64,000 nt of DNA from Lachnospiraceae bacterium (lineage in GTDB: Bacteria > Bacillota > Clostridia > Lachnospirales > Lachnospiraceae). Shown here one piece after another: positions 1 through 9,159 of this stretch. Numbering within the stretch: the stretch's first letter is position 1; every line of letters starts with the position of its first letter. The DNA lies in the NCBI GenBank assembly GCA_009779895.1, contig WRBB01000004.1:41635-105634 (forward strand). Direction: 5' to 3'. Under the pieces are notes generated by a model that ran no database searches, was not told where the DNA came from, and saw only the letters and a list, made by a program, of their open reading frames with translations. A program made the position numbers and the translations under genes.

Positions 1-425
1 CAATTATGCATCAAACAAATCGGCACGTTATACTTCGCTACCAATCCTGCCATCTTGTCATCATATTTTAAGCCCCATATATCATTAATCAAATGCACAC
101 CTGCTTTTAGGGCTTCTTCTGCTACCTGACTTTTATAAGTATCAATCGACAAGGGTACGTCAAATTCTTTTTTTAAGCTTTCGATAATAGGCAGCACACG
201 CTCTATCTCTTCTTTTGCTGTGATTTGCGCATGGCCGGGTCTTGTTGACTCTCCACCAATATCCAAAATATCCGCACCTTCGGACACCAATTTTTGAGCA
301 TGCTCAAGTGCCAAGTCTTTTTGATTATACTTGCCACCATCTGAAAAAGAATCCGGTGTGATATTCATAATCCCCATAATATACGTATGCTTTTTTGTAT
401 CAAAAGTTCGATTGCCAATAATCAT
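1..425 (-). CDS. folP: Dihydropteroate synthase, 3' end beyond window
   Basis: This is the N-terminal part of dihydropteroate synthase, which joins 6-hydroxymethyl-dihydropterin pyrophosphate to p-aminobenzoate in cytosolic folate synthesis. The minus strand reads MIIGNRTFDTKK, followed by the family signatures GIMNITPDSFSDGG (pterin/phosphate loop), DILDIGGESTRPG and PLSIDTYKS; about 141 residues are present before the left edge of the window. The ATG at 425 is preceded by AAGGAG ten bases upstream. It is the third gene of folC-folE-folP, all on the minus strand with very short gaps, so it is probably co-transcribed from the promoter before folC. The missing C-terminus lies outside the window and there is no sign of truncation here. 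Confidence 0.95.
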   Translation of the reverse strand, partial: MIIGNRTFDTKKHTYIMGIMNITPDSFSDGGKYNQKDLALEHAQKLVSEGADILDIGGESTRPGHAQITAKEEIERVLPIIESLKKEFDVPLSIDTYKSQVAEEALKAGVHLINDIWGLKYDDKMAGLVAKYNVPICLMHN

Positions 426-445
426 ATTCTACACTCCTTATATAC

Positions 446-997
446 TTATTTTATCATCTGCAAAAAACGATTTACCAATTCTTTCTCCTGTTCAAACTCG
501 CCCTTACTTACCATAGAAACCGTCCGGCTGCCCGATTTTTGAATGCCACGCATCGTCATACACAAATGCTCCGCCTCAGCCATCACAATCACGCCTTTGG
601 CTTTTAAATGCTCCGCCAAAGCCTCTGCAATTTGACCGGTCATGCGCTCTTGCAACTGCAATCTACGTGCATACACCTCCACGGTACGAGCCAATTTGCT
701 AAGACCCACCACCTTACCATCCGGAATATAACCAATGTGTACCCGTCCGAAAAAAGGTAACAGATGGTGCTCACAAACTGAATAAAACACAATGTCTTTT
801 TCAATGACCATTTCGTTGTCCGCCACATCAAAGACTTTGGATAAATAAATTTCCGGTTCCCGAGTCATGCCTGCAAAAATTTCTTCATACATCTTAGCAA
901 TCCGCTTTGGCGTCTCTATAAGCCCTACTCGTGTCAAATCTTCACCTATACCCTCTAAAATAAGCTTTACCCCTTGCTCAATTTTATCTTGATTCAT
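446..997 (-). CDS. folE: GTP cyclohydrolase I
   Basis: FolE converts GTP to 7,8-dihydroneopterin triphosphate, the first step of folate pterin synthesis. The Zn-binding CEHHLLPF motif and a later EHLCMTMRG motif are both present, matching the Cys/His/Cys zinc site of the family, as is the [16 protein letters not shown] stretch. Length is about 183 residues, typical for bacterial FolE. The open frame extends up to a GTG at 1042 overlapping the folC stop, but an AGAGGA site lies 7-8 bases before the ATG at 997 (MNQDKIEQ); the ATG at 1003 is too close to that site. It sits between folC and folP in a tight folate operon. Confidence 0.95.
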   Translation of the reverse strand: MNQDKIEQGVKLILEGIGEDLTRVGLIETPKRIAKMYEEIFAGMTREPEIYLSKVFDVADNEMVIEKDIVFYSVCEHHLLPFFGRVHIGYIPDGKVVGLSKLARTVEVYARRLQLQERMTGQIAEALAEHLKAKGVIVMAEAEHLCMTMRGIQKSGSRTVSMVSKGEFEQEKELVNRFLQMIK

Positions 998-1038
998 TTT
1001 CATTCCTCTATTTCCGAAATCATACCCATATTCTAATA

Positions 1039-2331
1039 TCACTTCACTTCATCCGCCACTGCCGCCAAGTAAGATAAGGAACCAAACGCAATCACTACTC
1101 CCGTTGTTCCTGCGGTTTCCAGTGCCCCTCTCACAGCCGCCTTTATACTCGTACTTGCCAGCAATCTAACCTGACTGTTTTGCTCTGTCTGTACTTCTTC
1201 TAACACATCTCGCAACGCTTCCGCTGACAAACTTCGTTCTAAATTGGGCAACGTCACCGTATATATATCACTTGCCAAAGGTAAGACATCTCCGGCCATC
1301 TCCCGATACTTTTTATCCTGAAATACACCCACAATAAAAACCATTTTCTGATTTGGAAAATAGTTTTTTATATTCTCTGCCAAAACCTTGACACCATCTT
1401 CATTGTGGGCACCGTCTATGATAAAAACCGGAGATTTGCGCAAAAGGGTAAAACGCCCAAAAAACATCGTTTTCTTTAACCCCGCCTTTACAGCCTCATC
1501 ACGGATACGAAACCCTTGTTTTCTCAACGCCCCAATCACTTCCAAAGCTGTACATGCATTTTCTAGCTGATGGCGTCCTGCCATATGTATCTGATATGAT
1601 TTTTCCTTATATAAAAAACGCTGCGCTTCATAACTTTCTTCCACAATTCCAATGTCCAACGGATCCACAAAGGTAATGGGGCAAGCCATCTCCTTACCTG
1701 CTTTTTCTAACACCGGCACCACTCGTAAATCCTGCCTTGTGGATACCACCAGCGAACCGGGCTTCATGATTCCCGCTTTTACCTCTGCAATTTCCTCTAT
1801 TGTCTCACCTAAAAAGTCCATATGATCCAAACCAATGGACGTAAAAACAGAAACCAAAGTATTTTTCACAATATTGGTGGCATCATCACGCCCGCCCATA
1901 CCTGTTTCCAATACGACAATATCACATTGTTTTTTTTGAAAATACAAAAATGCCATTGCCGTTTCCACTTCAAAGACAGTTGGCACCATCTTTCCTTGTG
2001 CTTTTAAGCGTGCAATGGCATTTTTTATTGTTTCAACTAATTTTGCAAAGTCCCTTGGGCGGATCCATGCCCCATCCACCTGTATCAACTCACGCTTGGA
2101 TCGTAAACAAGGAGATGTATATTGGCCAACCCGATAACCCGCCGTCTGCAAAATTGTCGAAGTATATGCCAGCACAGAACCTTTACCATTGGTACCTGCA
2201 ATATGGACAACTTTAAGCGCATCCTGGGGATTGCCCAATTCTTCCAACAGGCCACCAATCGCCTCTAAGCCAAGTACACTTCCGTATTTGGATAATTCCT
2301 CCAAATAGACCTTTGCTTTATCATAATTCAA
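1039..2331 (-). CDS. folC: Folylpolyglutamate synthase / dihydrofolate synthase
   Basis: FolC adds glutamate to dihydropteroate and to folates, using ATP. The N-terminal P-loop reads [11 protein letters not shown], followed by the TSPCL segment; [15 protein letters not shown] and IDGAHNEDG are further Mur-ligase-like family motifs. The frame is open to 2442, but a promoter-like sequence at 2375-2403 would start transcripts inside that extension. A TTG at 2331 giving [17 protein letters not shown], the usual family start, has AAAAGG about ten bases upstream. That start is inferred; an ATG at 2379 is an alternative. First gene of the folC-folE-folP operon. Confidence 0.9.
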   Translation of the reverse strand: MNYDKAKVYLEELSKYGSVLGLEAIGGLLEELGNPQDALKVVHIAGTNGKGSVLAYTSTILQTAGYRVGQYTSPCLRSKRELIQVDGAWIRPRDFAKLVETIKNAIARLKAQGKMVPTVFEVETAMAFLYFQKKQCDIVVLETGMGGRDDATNIVKNTLVSVFTSIGLDHMDFLGETIEEIAEVKAGIMKPGSLVVSTRQDLRVVPVLEKAGKEMACPITFVDPLDIGIVEESYEAQRFLYKEKSYQIHMAGRHQLENACTALEVIGALRKQGFRIRDEAVKAGLKKTMFFGRFTLLRKSPVFIIDGAHNEDGVKVLAENIKNYFPNQKMVFIVGVFQDKKYREMAGDVLPLASDIYTVTLPNLERSLSAEALRDVLEEVQTEQNSQVRLLASTSIKAAVRGALETAGTTGVVIAFGSLSYLAAVADEVK

Positions 2332-2374
2332 TTTATTTTTACCTTTTCTAATGTGTAACGTGTCACTGCCTATA

Positions 2375-2403
2375 ATCATATCATTGATTGAGATTCTAAG
2401 CAA
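2375..2403 (-). promoter_or_regulatory. Putative sigma-A promoter of the folate operon
   Basis: On the minus strand TTGCTT is separated by 17 bases from TATGAT, about 40 bases before the proposed TTG start of folC. Recognised by eye only. It supports the shorter folC start, because longer versions would begin upstream of the transcript. Confidence 0.5.
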
Positions 2404-2503
2404 CTGAATAAAAACGAAAACGTAAAGCGAAAAAACAGTCACATTTCTCTTTCTATTCTCTCTTGCATTATGTTAAAATGGACTATAACAAAGAAATCCA
2501 AAT

Positions 2504-2526
2504 GATGAAACCCATTCTGTTTCATC
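2504..2526 (+). promoter_or_regulatory. Perfect inverted repeat upstream of the AAA-like gene
   Basis: GATGAAAC and GTTTCATC form a perfect 8-base inverted repeat with a 7-base loop, ending 14 bases before the AGGAGG site of the gene at 2555. It could be an operator or a leader hairpin. There is no T-run, so it is not a standard terminator. Function is inference. Confidence 0.4.
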
Positions 2527-2554
2527 TTACTATAAATTAGGAGGACAATAAAAA

Positions 2555-4234
2555 GTGAAATACAAACCATTTCCCGTTGGTGTTGACAATTTTGAAAAAA
2601 TGATTTCTGAAAATTATTTTTATGTAGATAAAACCCTTTTTATTAGAGATATCATAGATACAAAAGGCGAAGTAACACTTTGTACCAGACCAAGACGTTT
2701 CGGAAAATCATTAAACATCAGTATGCTTCATTATTTTTTTGACATCAACAAAAAACAGGATGCACATATATTTGAACATCTAAACATTACCAAAGCAGGG
2801 GAAGCATATCTTGCGCATCAAAATAAATATCCTGTGATTAAACTTAGTCTAAAGGGTGCCAGTATGAAAACCTATCACTCTTCTTTGGAAAAATTAAAAA
2901 TTGAAATTGCACGGGAGTTTCGACAACATGATTATTTACTGAGCAGTCCGGCACTCAACGATGACGAAAAAGAACTTTTTAGGCAGATATTTGCTCGAAA
3001 AGCAAGTGAAGAAGATTATAGCAGTAGTTTGAAATTTTTATCCGAATGGCTACAAAGACACCATAATAAAAAGGTTCTTATTTTAATTGACGAATATGAC
3101 GTTCCCTTAGAAAAATCTTATTTCAACGGCTACTACGATGATATGGTTGATTTTGTCCGTGGCTTTTTTGGCGAAGCCCTCAAAACAAATGATGCCTTAC
3201 ACAAAGCCATTTTAACCGGCTGTCTTAGAGTAAGCAAAGAAAGTATTTTTACCGGTGTAAACAATCTAAATGTGGTGTCCATCTTAACAAATCTTTACGA
3301 TGAATATTTTGGTATTACCGAAGATGAAGTAGCAGATGCACTTGCTTATTATGGTTTTGAGGAGAAAGCCGAAACAGCCAAAACATGGTACAATGGTTAT
3401 GTATTTGGCAATACAACGGTCTACAACCCTTGGAGTCTCATACAATATTTACAAAGTGTTTATTATGAAGAACTTTATCCAAAATCATTTTGGGCCAATA
3501 CAAGCTCCAATAGCATTGTCAAAGAGCTTATTCACAATGCGGATAATGATACCAAGGGTGAAATCGAACTTTTGATGGCAGGTGGCATCATTACGAAACC
3601 AATCACAGAAGATATTGCTTATAATGAAGTCATAACCACCATGGACAATTTGTGGAATTTTCTATTTTTCACAGGATATCTAAAAAAAGTAGATGGCCAT
3701 TTTGAAGAAAGAACGCTTTACTTAAACCTAAAAATACCCAATCAAGAAATTATGTATATTTATGACCGCTTTGTTTATGAATGGTTCCAAGAAAAAGTTC
3801 AAGTCGCAGATTTTTCCGCTCTTTATACAGCCGTACAAAATGGTGATTTGCAGACTTTCCACCACATCCTTACAGATACGTTGTACCAAACCATGAGCTT
3901 TATGGACCATGGCGAAAGTTTTTATCATGGTTTTTTACTTGGGCTTTTACGCTCTATGAATGGCTATTTTGTAAAATCAAATCGAGAATCCGGCAACGGA
4001 CGAGGGGATATCTTTATCAAGCCGATATCCATACGCAAGCCGGCCATTGTCATTGAATTAAAAATCGCAGAAACAGCCACGCAAATGAAAAACAAAAGTC
4101 AAGAAGCTTTGATGCAAATTATTGATAACAAATATGAAGTTGATTTGCTCAGTGAAGGATACCCCAATGTTTTAAAATATGGTATCGCCTTTTATCGCAA
4201 AGATTGTGAAATTGCCATCGAAAATGCAAATTAG
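2555..4234 (+). CDS. AAA-like ATPase with C-terminal PD-(D/E)XK nuclease-like domain
   Basis: This 559-residue protein belongs to the AAA-ATPase-like (PF09820) plus PD-(D/E)XK (PF08011) family that is widespread in Clostridia and Bacteroidetes; its cellular role is not established. The N-terminus has FPVGVDNFEKMI, YVDKTLFI and the P-loop variant RPRRFGKSLNISML at about residues 48-61. VLILIDEYDVPLE is a Walker B-like strand. Near the C-terminus, GRGDIFIKP and AIVIELKI match the D and E-x-K elements of a PD-(D/E)XK fold. The GTG start has AGGAGG ten bases upstream. It is a single-gene unit, divergent from folC, ending in a hairpin terminator shared with the next gene. Proposed roles elsewhere include mobile-element or defence functions, but nothing here proves either. 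Confidence 0.85.
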   Translation: MKYKPFPVGVDNFEKMISENYFYVDKTLFIRDIIDTKGEVTLCTRPRRFGKSLNISMLHYFFDINKKQDAHIFEHLNITKAGEAYLAHQNKYPVIKLSLKGASMKTYHSSLEKLKIEIAREFRQHDYLLSSPALNDDEKELFRQIFARKASEEDYSSSLKFLSEWLQRHHNKKVLILIDEYDVPLEKSYFNGYYDDMVDFVRGFFGEALKTNDALHKAILTGCLRVSKESIFTGVNNLNVVSILTNLYDEYFGITEDEVADALAYYGFEEKAETAKTWYNGYVFGNTTVYNPWSLIQYLQSVYYEELYPKSFWANTSSNSIVKELIHNADNDTKGEIELLMAGGIITKPITEDIAYNEVITTMDNLWNFLFFTGYLKKVDGHFEERTLYLNLKIPNQEIMYIYDRFVYEWFQEKVQVADFSALYTAVQNGDLQTFHHILTDTLYQTMSFMDHGESFYHGFLLGLLRSMNGYFVKSNRESGNGRGDIFIKPISIRKPAIVIELKIAETATQMKNKSQEALMQIIDNKYEVDLLSEGYPNVLKYGIAFYRKDCEIAIENAN

Positions 4235-4237
4235 AAA

Positions 4238-4292
4238 AAAGACAAAGTATACGGGCTAAGGTAATGTTCCTTATTCCGTTTGCTTTGTCTTT
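4238..4292. terminator. Bidirectional hairpin terminator
   Basis: AAAGACAAAG and CTTTGTCTTT form the outer arms, with further pairing of ACGG/CCGT and TAAGG/CCTTA inside. The hairpin lies between two convergent genes ending at 4234 and 4311, so it can serve both strands. Confidence 0.75.
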
Positions 4293-4310
4293 CCTTTAAA
4301 CATGATAAAG

Positions 4311-5654
4311 CTACCTATTTTCTTTAAAAACCTCCGGTACATGCTCCACCGGTGACCAATCTGTAATGTCATTGTCCCACAACCATAACCGCTTCAAATT
4401 TTCAAGATTGGACAAAGGCTCTAAATCTATAATCCGATTGCCTACCAACTCTAAACTTTCCAAATTTTCAAGATAGGACAAGGGAGATAAGTCATAAATC
4501 TGATTGTGACTGGCCTCAAAAGTAACCAGCGATACCAAACTTGTTACAAACGTCAAATCATCTATTCCATTTCCACAGATATCCAAATAGGTCAAATCAG
4601 CCATATTGGATAAGGGCGTCATATCATGAATCCGATTGCCGCACAAAACCAAATACTGCAAATAAATAAAATCTTCCAAAATACTGATATCCGTAATCTC
4701 ATTAAAACCTAAACCTAGACCTTGCAACCGATTTAAAGGAGCCAAAGGTGTGATATCTTCAATTTCATTGCCACCCAACCACAGCTTCTCTAGTTTATCT
4801 AAATCTGACAGAGATGTTAAATCACTGATTTGATTATTCTCTAAATCCAACTCTTCTAAATTTACCATATAGCGCAAATATACCATATCTTCATCTTGTA
4901 AATTCCGCCAACTTAAATCCAACTCCGTTAACGAAGTGGAAAAAGATTCGCCTCGAATCACAATATAAGTGCCATCTTCAGACAACCAACTTCCCTCTTC
5001 TTCAGATATCCGATTTTCTTCTTCATTTTCGACTGAAAACCCTAAAATCATTTCCAGAAGTTCGGGGCTGATGTTTGCAGCGTCTGGATTTTGGTTGAAT
5101 AAATCACCGACATTGTTCACATTGGGTGTAACCGCCAATTCCGGCAGTGGTGTCGGTCTTTCACAAGAATCACTACCGGCTGCTCCAATCACCATAATCA
5201 GCAAAGCAACCACAACACCAACCCAATTACCTCTTCGCCTTCTGCCGAAAATACCTCTGCCAAAGGAAGTATCCGCAAAATCTCTAAACGGCTCTCGTTC
5301 ACGAGAGGAAGGAGGGACGTTCCAAACTATTGGCTTTTGAACCGGCGTTTCTTGCCTTGGTATTTCTTGCGCTGGCGATTCTTTGATTTCTTCTTGTCTT
5401 ACCTGTTCCGCCTGAAAAGCCACTACCCGCTCTTCTAATGTAAGTTCCTCTAACGGTTCCGGCTCAGATAATGGTTTTGTTTCTTGCACAAACGGTTCTT
5501 CGATTTCTTCCACAGCATCATCCAACAAAGAAGAAACTTTTTCTTCTCCTACATGGATTGGCTGAATACTAAGCCCTGCGTTACAACTTCGGCAAAACAA
5601 TTGTCCACGCCGAACTTCTGCACCACATTTATCACAATATAATTGATTGGCCAT
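4311..5654 (-). CDS. Zinc-ribbon, single-TM, internalin-type leucine-rich-repeat protein
   Basis: The N-terminus is a zinc ribbon with two CxxC pairs (CDKCG and CRSCN). It is followed by a long acidic, Glu/Pro-rich linker, a basic stretch and one membrane span ([14 protein letters not shown]), then an outside region of about 200 residues with seven to eight 22-residue leucine-rich repeats of the pattern [18 protein letters not shown]. No signal peptide precedes the ribbon, so the ribbon should be cytoplasmic and the LRRs extracellular, suggesting a sensor or ligand-binding role (inference). The start MANQLYC at 5654 lies inside the 3' end of araD; the open frame continues to an ATG at 5672. 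The 23-base overlap suggests translational coupling. No catalytic domain was seen. Confidence 0.8.
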   Translation of the reverse strand: MANQLYCDKCGAEVRRGQLFCRSCNAGLSIQPIHVGEEKVSSLLDDAVEEIEEPFVQETKPLSEPEPLEELTLEERVVAFQAEQVRQEEIKESPAQEIPRQETPVQKPIVWNVPPSSREREPFRDFADTSFGRGIFGRRRRGNWVGVVVALLIMVIGAAGSDSCERPTPLPELAVTPNVNNVGDLFNQNPDAANISPELLEMILGFSVENEEENRISEEEGSWLSEDGTYIVIRGESFSTSLTELDLSWRNLQDEDMVYLRYMVNLEELDLENNQISDLTSLSDLDKLEKLWLGGNEIEDITPLAPLNRLQGLGLGFNEITDISILEDFIYLQYLVLCGNRIHDMTPLSNMADLTYLDICGNGIDDLTFVTSLVSLVTFEASHNQIYDLSPLSYLENLESLELVGNRIIDLEPLSNLENLKRLWLWDNDITDWSPVEHVPEVFKENR

Positions 5655-6336
5655 AAGTCGCATTTTCTCCATGTTTTCTAAAATAATGTTTATCTTGTAA
5701 TTCTTGGGGCGCCGGCTTTACTTGAGGATTTAACATCTCACAACGTGCTGCCATTTTCGCAACCTCTTCTAATACCACCCCATTGTGAACCGCATCAAAA
5801 GCATCCTTGCCCCAGGTAAAAGGACCATGATTTTTACATAATACTGCCGGAACGGATGTATAATCCCTATCCAAACGAGCAAATTCATCACAAATCACAA
5901 GGCCTGTATGGTATTCATATCCGGCATCAATCTCCTCTTTAGTCAAATTTCGCACACAAGGTACACCACCATAGATATAATCCGCATGGGTGGTACCATA
6001 ACAAGGTATGTCACGCCCCGCTTGGGCCCAACTGGTGGCCCAGGTCGAATGGGTATGAACAATACCCCCAATATCAGAAAAACGATTGTACAATACCACA
6101 TGGGTCGCCGTATCAGAAGAAGGATTGTACTTTCCCTCTACCCGATTGCCTTTTAAATCAACCACCACCATATCTTCCGGGGTTAATCTCTCATATGCTA
6201 CCCCACTTGGTTTAATCACAAACAAACCCGCTTTTCGGTCAATACCACTTACATTACCCCAGGTAAAGGTAACCAAACCATATTGAGGGAGTTGCATATT
6301 TGCTTCATAAACCTCTTTTTTTAATTGTTCCAGCAT
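5632..6336 (-). CDS. araD: L-ribulose-5-phosphate 4-epimerase
   Basis: AraD interconverts L-ribulose 5-phosphate and D-xylulose 5-phosphate with a divalent metal. The 234 residues are typical for class II aldolase/epimerases: [28 protein letters not shown], the metal-binding [16 protein letters not shown] and [17 protein letters not shown] lies before the ATG. No other arabinose genes are nearby, so it is an isolated pentose-phosphate entry enzyme here; related epimerases of other pentulose phosphates cannot be fully excluded. Its 3' end overlaps the start of the LRR protein gene. Confidence 0.92.
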   Translation of the reverse strand: MLEQLKKEVYEANMQLPQYGLVTFTWGNVSGIDRKAGLFVIKPSGVAYERLTPEDMVVVDLKGNRVEGKYNPSSDTATHVVLYNRFSDIGGIVHTHSTWATSWAQAGRDIPCYGTTHADYIYGGVPCVRNLTKEEIDAGYEYHTGLVICDEFARLDRDYTSVPAVLCKNHGPFTWGKDAFDAVHNGVVLEEVAKMAARCEMLNPQVKPAPQELQDKHYFRKHGENATYGQSIIL

Positions 6337-6359
6337 TTTAGGTCTCTCCTTTTAATTTT

Positions 6360-8015
6360 TTACTGTTGCAAAGCTGCTACTAACGTTGGTACCAACTGTT
6401 TTTTCCTTGAAACCACACCTTTTAAATATACCTCTTCCAATAAATCATCAGTTAAATCAAAGGCATTTCTCACAATACCTTTTGCACCGGTGCCACTACA
6501 ATACAACTGTGTGGATTCATCCAAAATATTGGTAATCATAAAATACAGGTATTCTAAATTTTGTTTTATTCTCACCTGATCCAAAGCTTGTGGAATGATT
6601 TCTGACAAGGTTTTAATCTCCTCTTCATTCATAGAATTTAACTGTCCAACACCAAATTTGCTGTCTCCAACCGTAAACTGCTTAAAGTCTGTCAAAATAA
6701 TATCCTCTGTGGATTTGCTTTTTATATTGCTGCCGGCGTTGAACATCTCTTCCGCCAGGTCCTTGATGTCCACTTGCGCAATGTGAGACAATTGGCGTGC
6801 CGCATACTCATCCAAAGTGGTACAAGTAGGAGAACGAAACATCAAAGTATCCGATATAATCGCTGAACATAATAAGCCGGCTGTTTCCTTGGACAACTTG
6901 GTCAATGTTTCTTCATACATCTGATAAATAATAGTTGCCGTACAACCTACCGGTTGATTGCGGAAAAATACAGGTCCCATCGTTTCCAAATTTCCGATGC
7001 GGTGATGGTCAATAATCTCCAATACCTCCGCCTGCTCTATACCATCAACAGCTTGGCTTTTTTCATTGTGATCCACCAAAATCACTTGTTTTTTACTACT
7101 TTTAATCAAACAGCGACGTGACAAAAACCCCAAAAACCTGCCTTCACTATCAGATACGGGAAAGTCACGATATTTTTTCTGCACCATCAATGGTTTGATA
7201 TCATCCAAGTAATCCCGCAATTGAAAAGACATAATGCCCTCTTTGGTCATAAAATATTTAATCGGAATACTTTGATTCATCAAACGAGCCACTGTATAAG
7301 GATCAAAAGACGAAGAAATCAAAACAATCTCTTTTTCTTCTGCCTGCTGAATAATATCCGCAGATATCTCTGCAGCCTGGCAAACAACCATACAACTTAC
7401 ATGAGAGTCAATGGCCAATTGCATCTCTTTTGGTTGATCTGACAAAATCACCAAATCATTGGGCGCAATCACCTGACTGTTTAAATCATAACTACCCGCC
7501 AAAACCAGCACCTTACCTTGTAAAATATAACTATATTCATTGCCTGTCAAAAGCACACCATCAACCACCGCCACAATATTGCGATATTGGGTGCGTGCCG
7601 TTGATAAAACCTCATTGTCATACACATCCATATAAGAATTCGCAATATCCCCTACAGTAATCAATCCCTCTAACTTGCAATCACGAATGACCGGTAAGGT
7701 TTTGGTATTTAAATCTCTCATCTTACGCCAGGCTGTTTTGATAGATACAGAACCATCTATCCCTTCTACTTTACGTAATTCCACATCCTTTACTTGCACG
7801 CGCAAATCAGACAAAAGAAGTGGTATCTTTACACCAAACTTATTTAAAACAAAATGCGTTTCTTCATTGAGTTGCCCTGCCCGTCTTGCCACATATGCGT
7901 TCCCCGTCAATATACCTTTTAACTCTGCATAAGCAATGGCGGAACAAACAGAATCCGTATCCGGATTTTTGTGCCCTACCACGTATATTTTTTGATTTTC
8001 AATCACACTTTCCAT
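6360..8015 (-). CDS. ppaC: Manganese-dependent inorganic pyrophosphatase with CBS-DRTGG-CBS insert
   Basis: Family II pyrophosphatase hydrolyses PPi to phosphate in the cytosol. The DHH catalytic part begins with VVGHKNPDTDSVCSA and continues with the VDHNE and IDHHRIG motifs after a large regulatory insert. The insert has two CBS modules flanking a DRTGG-like domain (about residues 75-300); in known clostridial relatives these bind adenine nucleotides and tune activity. At about 551 residues it matches this long subclass rather than the roughly 310-residue Bacillus form. Start ATG at 8015 (MESVIENQ) has GGGGGA eight bases upstream; the frame extends to 8093 without a better site. It lies 24 bases upstream of araD. 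Confidence 0.93.
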   Translation of the reverse strand: MESVIENQKIYVVGHKNPDTDSVCSAIAYAELKGILTGNAYVARRAGQLNEETHFVLNKFGVKIPLLLSDLRVQVKDVELRKVEGIDGSVSIKTAWRKMRDLNTKTLPVIRDCKLEGLITVGDIANSYMDVYDNEVLSTARTQYRNIVAVVDGVLLTGNEYSYILQGKVLVLAGSYDLNSQVIAPNDLVILSDQPKEMQLAIDSHVSCMVVCQAAEISADIIQQAEEKEIVLISSSFDPYTVARLMNQSIPIKYFMTKEGIMSFQLRDYLDDIKPLMVQKKYRDFPVSDSEGRFLGFLSRRCLIKSSKKQVILVDHNEKSQAVDGIEQAEVLEIIDHHRIGNLETMGPVFFRNQPVGCTATIIYQMYEETLTKLSKETAGLLCSAIISDTLMFRSPTCTTLDEYAARQLSHIAQVDIKDLAEEMFNAGSNIKSKSTEDIILTDFKQFTVGDSKFGVGQLNSMNEEEIKTLSEIIPQALDQVRIKQNLEYLYFMITNILDESTQLYCSGTGAKGIVRNAFDLTDDLLEEVYLKGVVSRKKQLVPTLVAALQQ

Positions 8016-8119
8016 GTCTTTTTCCCCCAAAGTAGGCAAATACCCACTTAACAAAAAATACAGTACTATTGTAGCTTGCCATCTTTTCACCAATTGGTCA
8101 ATACATTTACGAAGATTTC

Positions 8120-8149
8120 TTGTTTTTTTACTAGTATTTGTGGTACAAT
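8120..8149 (+). promoter_or_regulatory. Extended -10 promoter for the S1-domain gene
   Basis: TTGTTT, an 18-base spacer and TACAAT with an adjacent TG (TGGTACAAT) form a good sigma-A promoter 46 bases before the ATG of the S1-domain gene. Confidence 0.65.
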
Positions 8150-8194
8150 AGCCTTATCTGTGACGATGAAAGAAAATAGAATTGAGGTAATGTA

Positions 8195-9085
8195 ATGAGT
8201 GAAGAACTGAAAACCGAAGTTACAGCCGAGGCTGTAGAGACCCCCGAGGAAGTTGTAGCTGCATCTACTGCATCTGAAACAACAGACAAACCCACCGTTG
8301 CCGAAGAACCTACGGTCACTGTGGAAGAACCTGTGGTTGCTGTAGAAGAGCCTGCGATTGCTGTGGAAGAACCTGCGATTGCTGTAGAAGAGCCTGCTGC
8401 CGTGAAAGAATCTAACACACCGGAAAGTACAGAAACAATGGCCGACTTAGAAAATCATTTTGATGATGCCAGCCCTTGGAACATTGTTAAACGATACATG
8501 CAAGACAAAACCAAGCTGACCGTTACAATAGAGGGCGTTGTAAATGGTGGTGCTGTCACTACCATAGAAGGTTTACGCGCTTTCATTCCCGCATCTCATC
8601 TTTCTTTATCCTATGTGGAAGATTTGACCGTTTTCTTGACAAAAGAAATTGAAGTACGTGTGATTGAAGCTGACCAATCCAACAATCGTTTGGTCATTTC
8701 TGCTAAAAGCATTTTACGTGAAACAGAAAAAGCTGAAAAAGAAAAACAAATCCGCAACATTCAAGTTGGTACTGTTACAACCGGTACCATTGAAACACTT
8801 CAAAACTATGGTGCTTTCGTAAAACTTGAAAATGGCTTGTCCGGCTTGATTCACGTTTCACAAATTTCTCATAAACGCATCAAAGCACCCGGTGATGTTC
8901 TAAAACTTGGCGATGAAGTCAAGGTGAAAATCATTGGTGTAAAAGATGGAAAGATTAGCTTAAGCATCAAGGCTTTGGAAGAAAATACAGAACCAAACAA
9001 CGAATATACGGAAAAAGTTGATATTCCAAAAAGCGAAAACATCGGAACAAGTCTAGGAGATTTGTTTAAAAATATTAAATTATAA
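8195..9085 (+). CDS. S1 RNA-binding protein with two S1 domains and an acidic repeat N-terminus
   Basis: This 296-residue protein has an acidic, Glu/Pro/Val-rich N-terminal third and two S1 domains (roughly residues 103-166 and 184-253). The first is degenerate (GGAVTTIEGLRAFIPASHL); the second is canonical (GTIETLQNYGAFVKLENGLSGLIHVSQIS). It resembles the short S1-like proteins of Firmicutes that bind mRNA or the ribosome; the exact role is unknown. Residues 37-71 consist of five seven-residue EEPxxxV-type units encoded by 21-base tandem repeats at 8303-8407. The gene has its own promoter and terminator. GAGGT precedes the ATG. It is not full-length ribosomal protein S1, which has four to six domains. 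Confidence 0.85.
   Translation: MSEELKTEVTAEAVETPEEVVAASTASETTDKPTVAEEPTVTVEEPVVAVEEPAIAVEEPAIAVEEPAAVKESNTPESTETMADLENHFDDASPWNIVKRYMQDKTKLTVTIEGVVNGGAVTTIEGLRAFIPASHLSLSYVEDLTVFLTKEIEVRVIEADQSNNRLVISAKSILRETEKAEKEKQIRNIQVGTVTTGTIETLQNYGAFVKLENGLSGLIHVSQISHKRIKAPGDVLKLGDEVKVKIIGVKDGKISLSIKALEENTEPNNEYTEKVDIPKSENIGTSLGDLFKNIKL
8303..8407 (+). repeat. 21-bp in-frame tandem repeat (five units)
   Basis: Five consecutive 21-base units start with GAAGAACCT or GAAGAGCCT and encode EEPTVTV, EEPVVAV, EEPAIAV, EEPAIAV and EEPAAVK. Units 3 and 4 are nearly identical in DNA, so copy number may vary by slippage. Confidence 0.85.
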
Positions 9086-9102
9086 CTTTTATTCCACACT
9101 TT

Positions 9103-9141
9103 AAAAGGGCTGTCGGATTTGCATCCGCCTCAGCCCTTTTT
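9103..9141. terminator. Bidirectional Rho-independent terminator
   Basis: AAAAGGGCTG and CAGCCCTTTT pair, with an inner CGGAT/ATCCG stem, followed by T on the plus strand and by TTTT within the opposite arm. It separates the convergent S1 and FAD-protein genes. Confidence 0.9.
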
Positions 9142-9159
9142 GCTTTATTTCAAGTTGAT

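Noticed and set aside
445..1042. Longer folE product starting at GTG 1042
   Set aside because: The upstream residues lack family similarity, and AGAGGA fits the ATG at 997.
2331..2442. Longer folC product starting at 2442
   Set aside because: A promoter-like sequence at 2375-2403 lies within it, and the added residues do not resemble the family.
8131..8418. Open minus-strand frame with Ser/Thr/Val repeats opposite the S1-domain gene
   Set aside because: It is the antisense reading of the 21-bp repeat; it has no ribosome site and runs through the S1 promoter.
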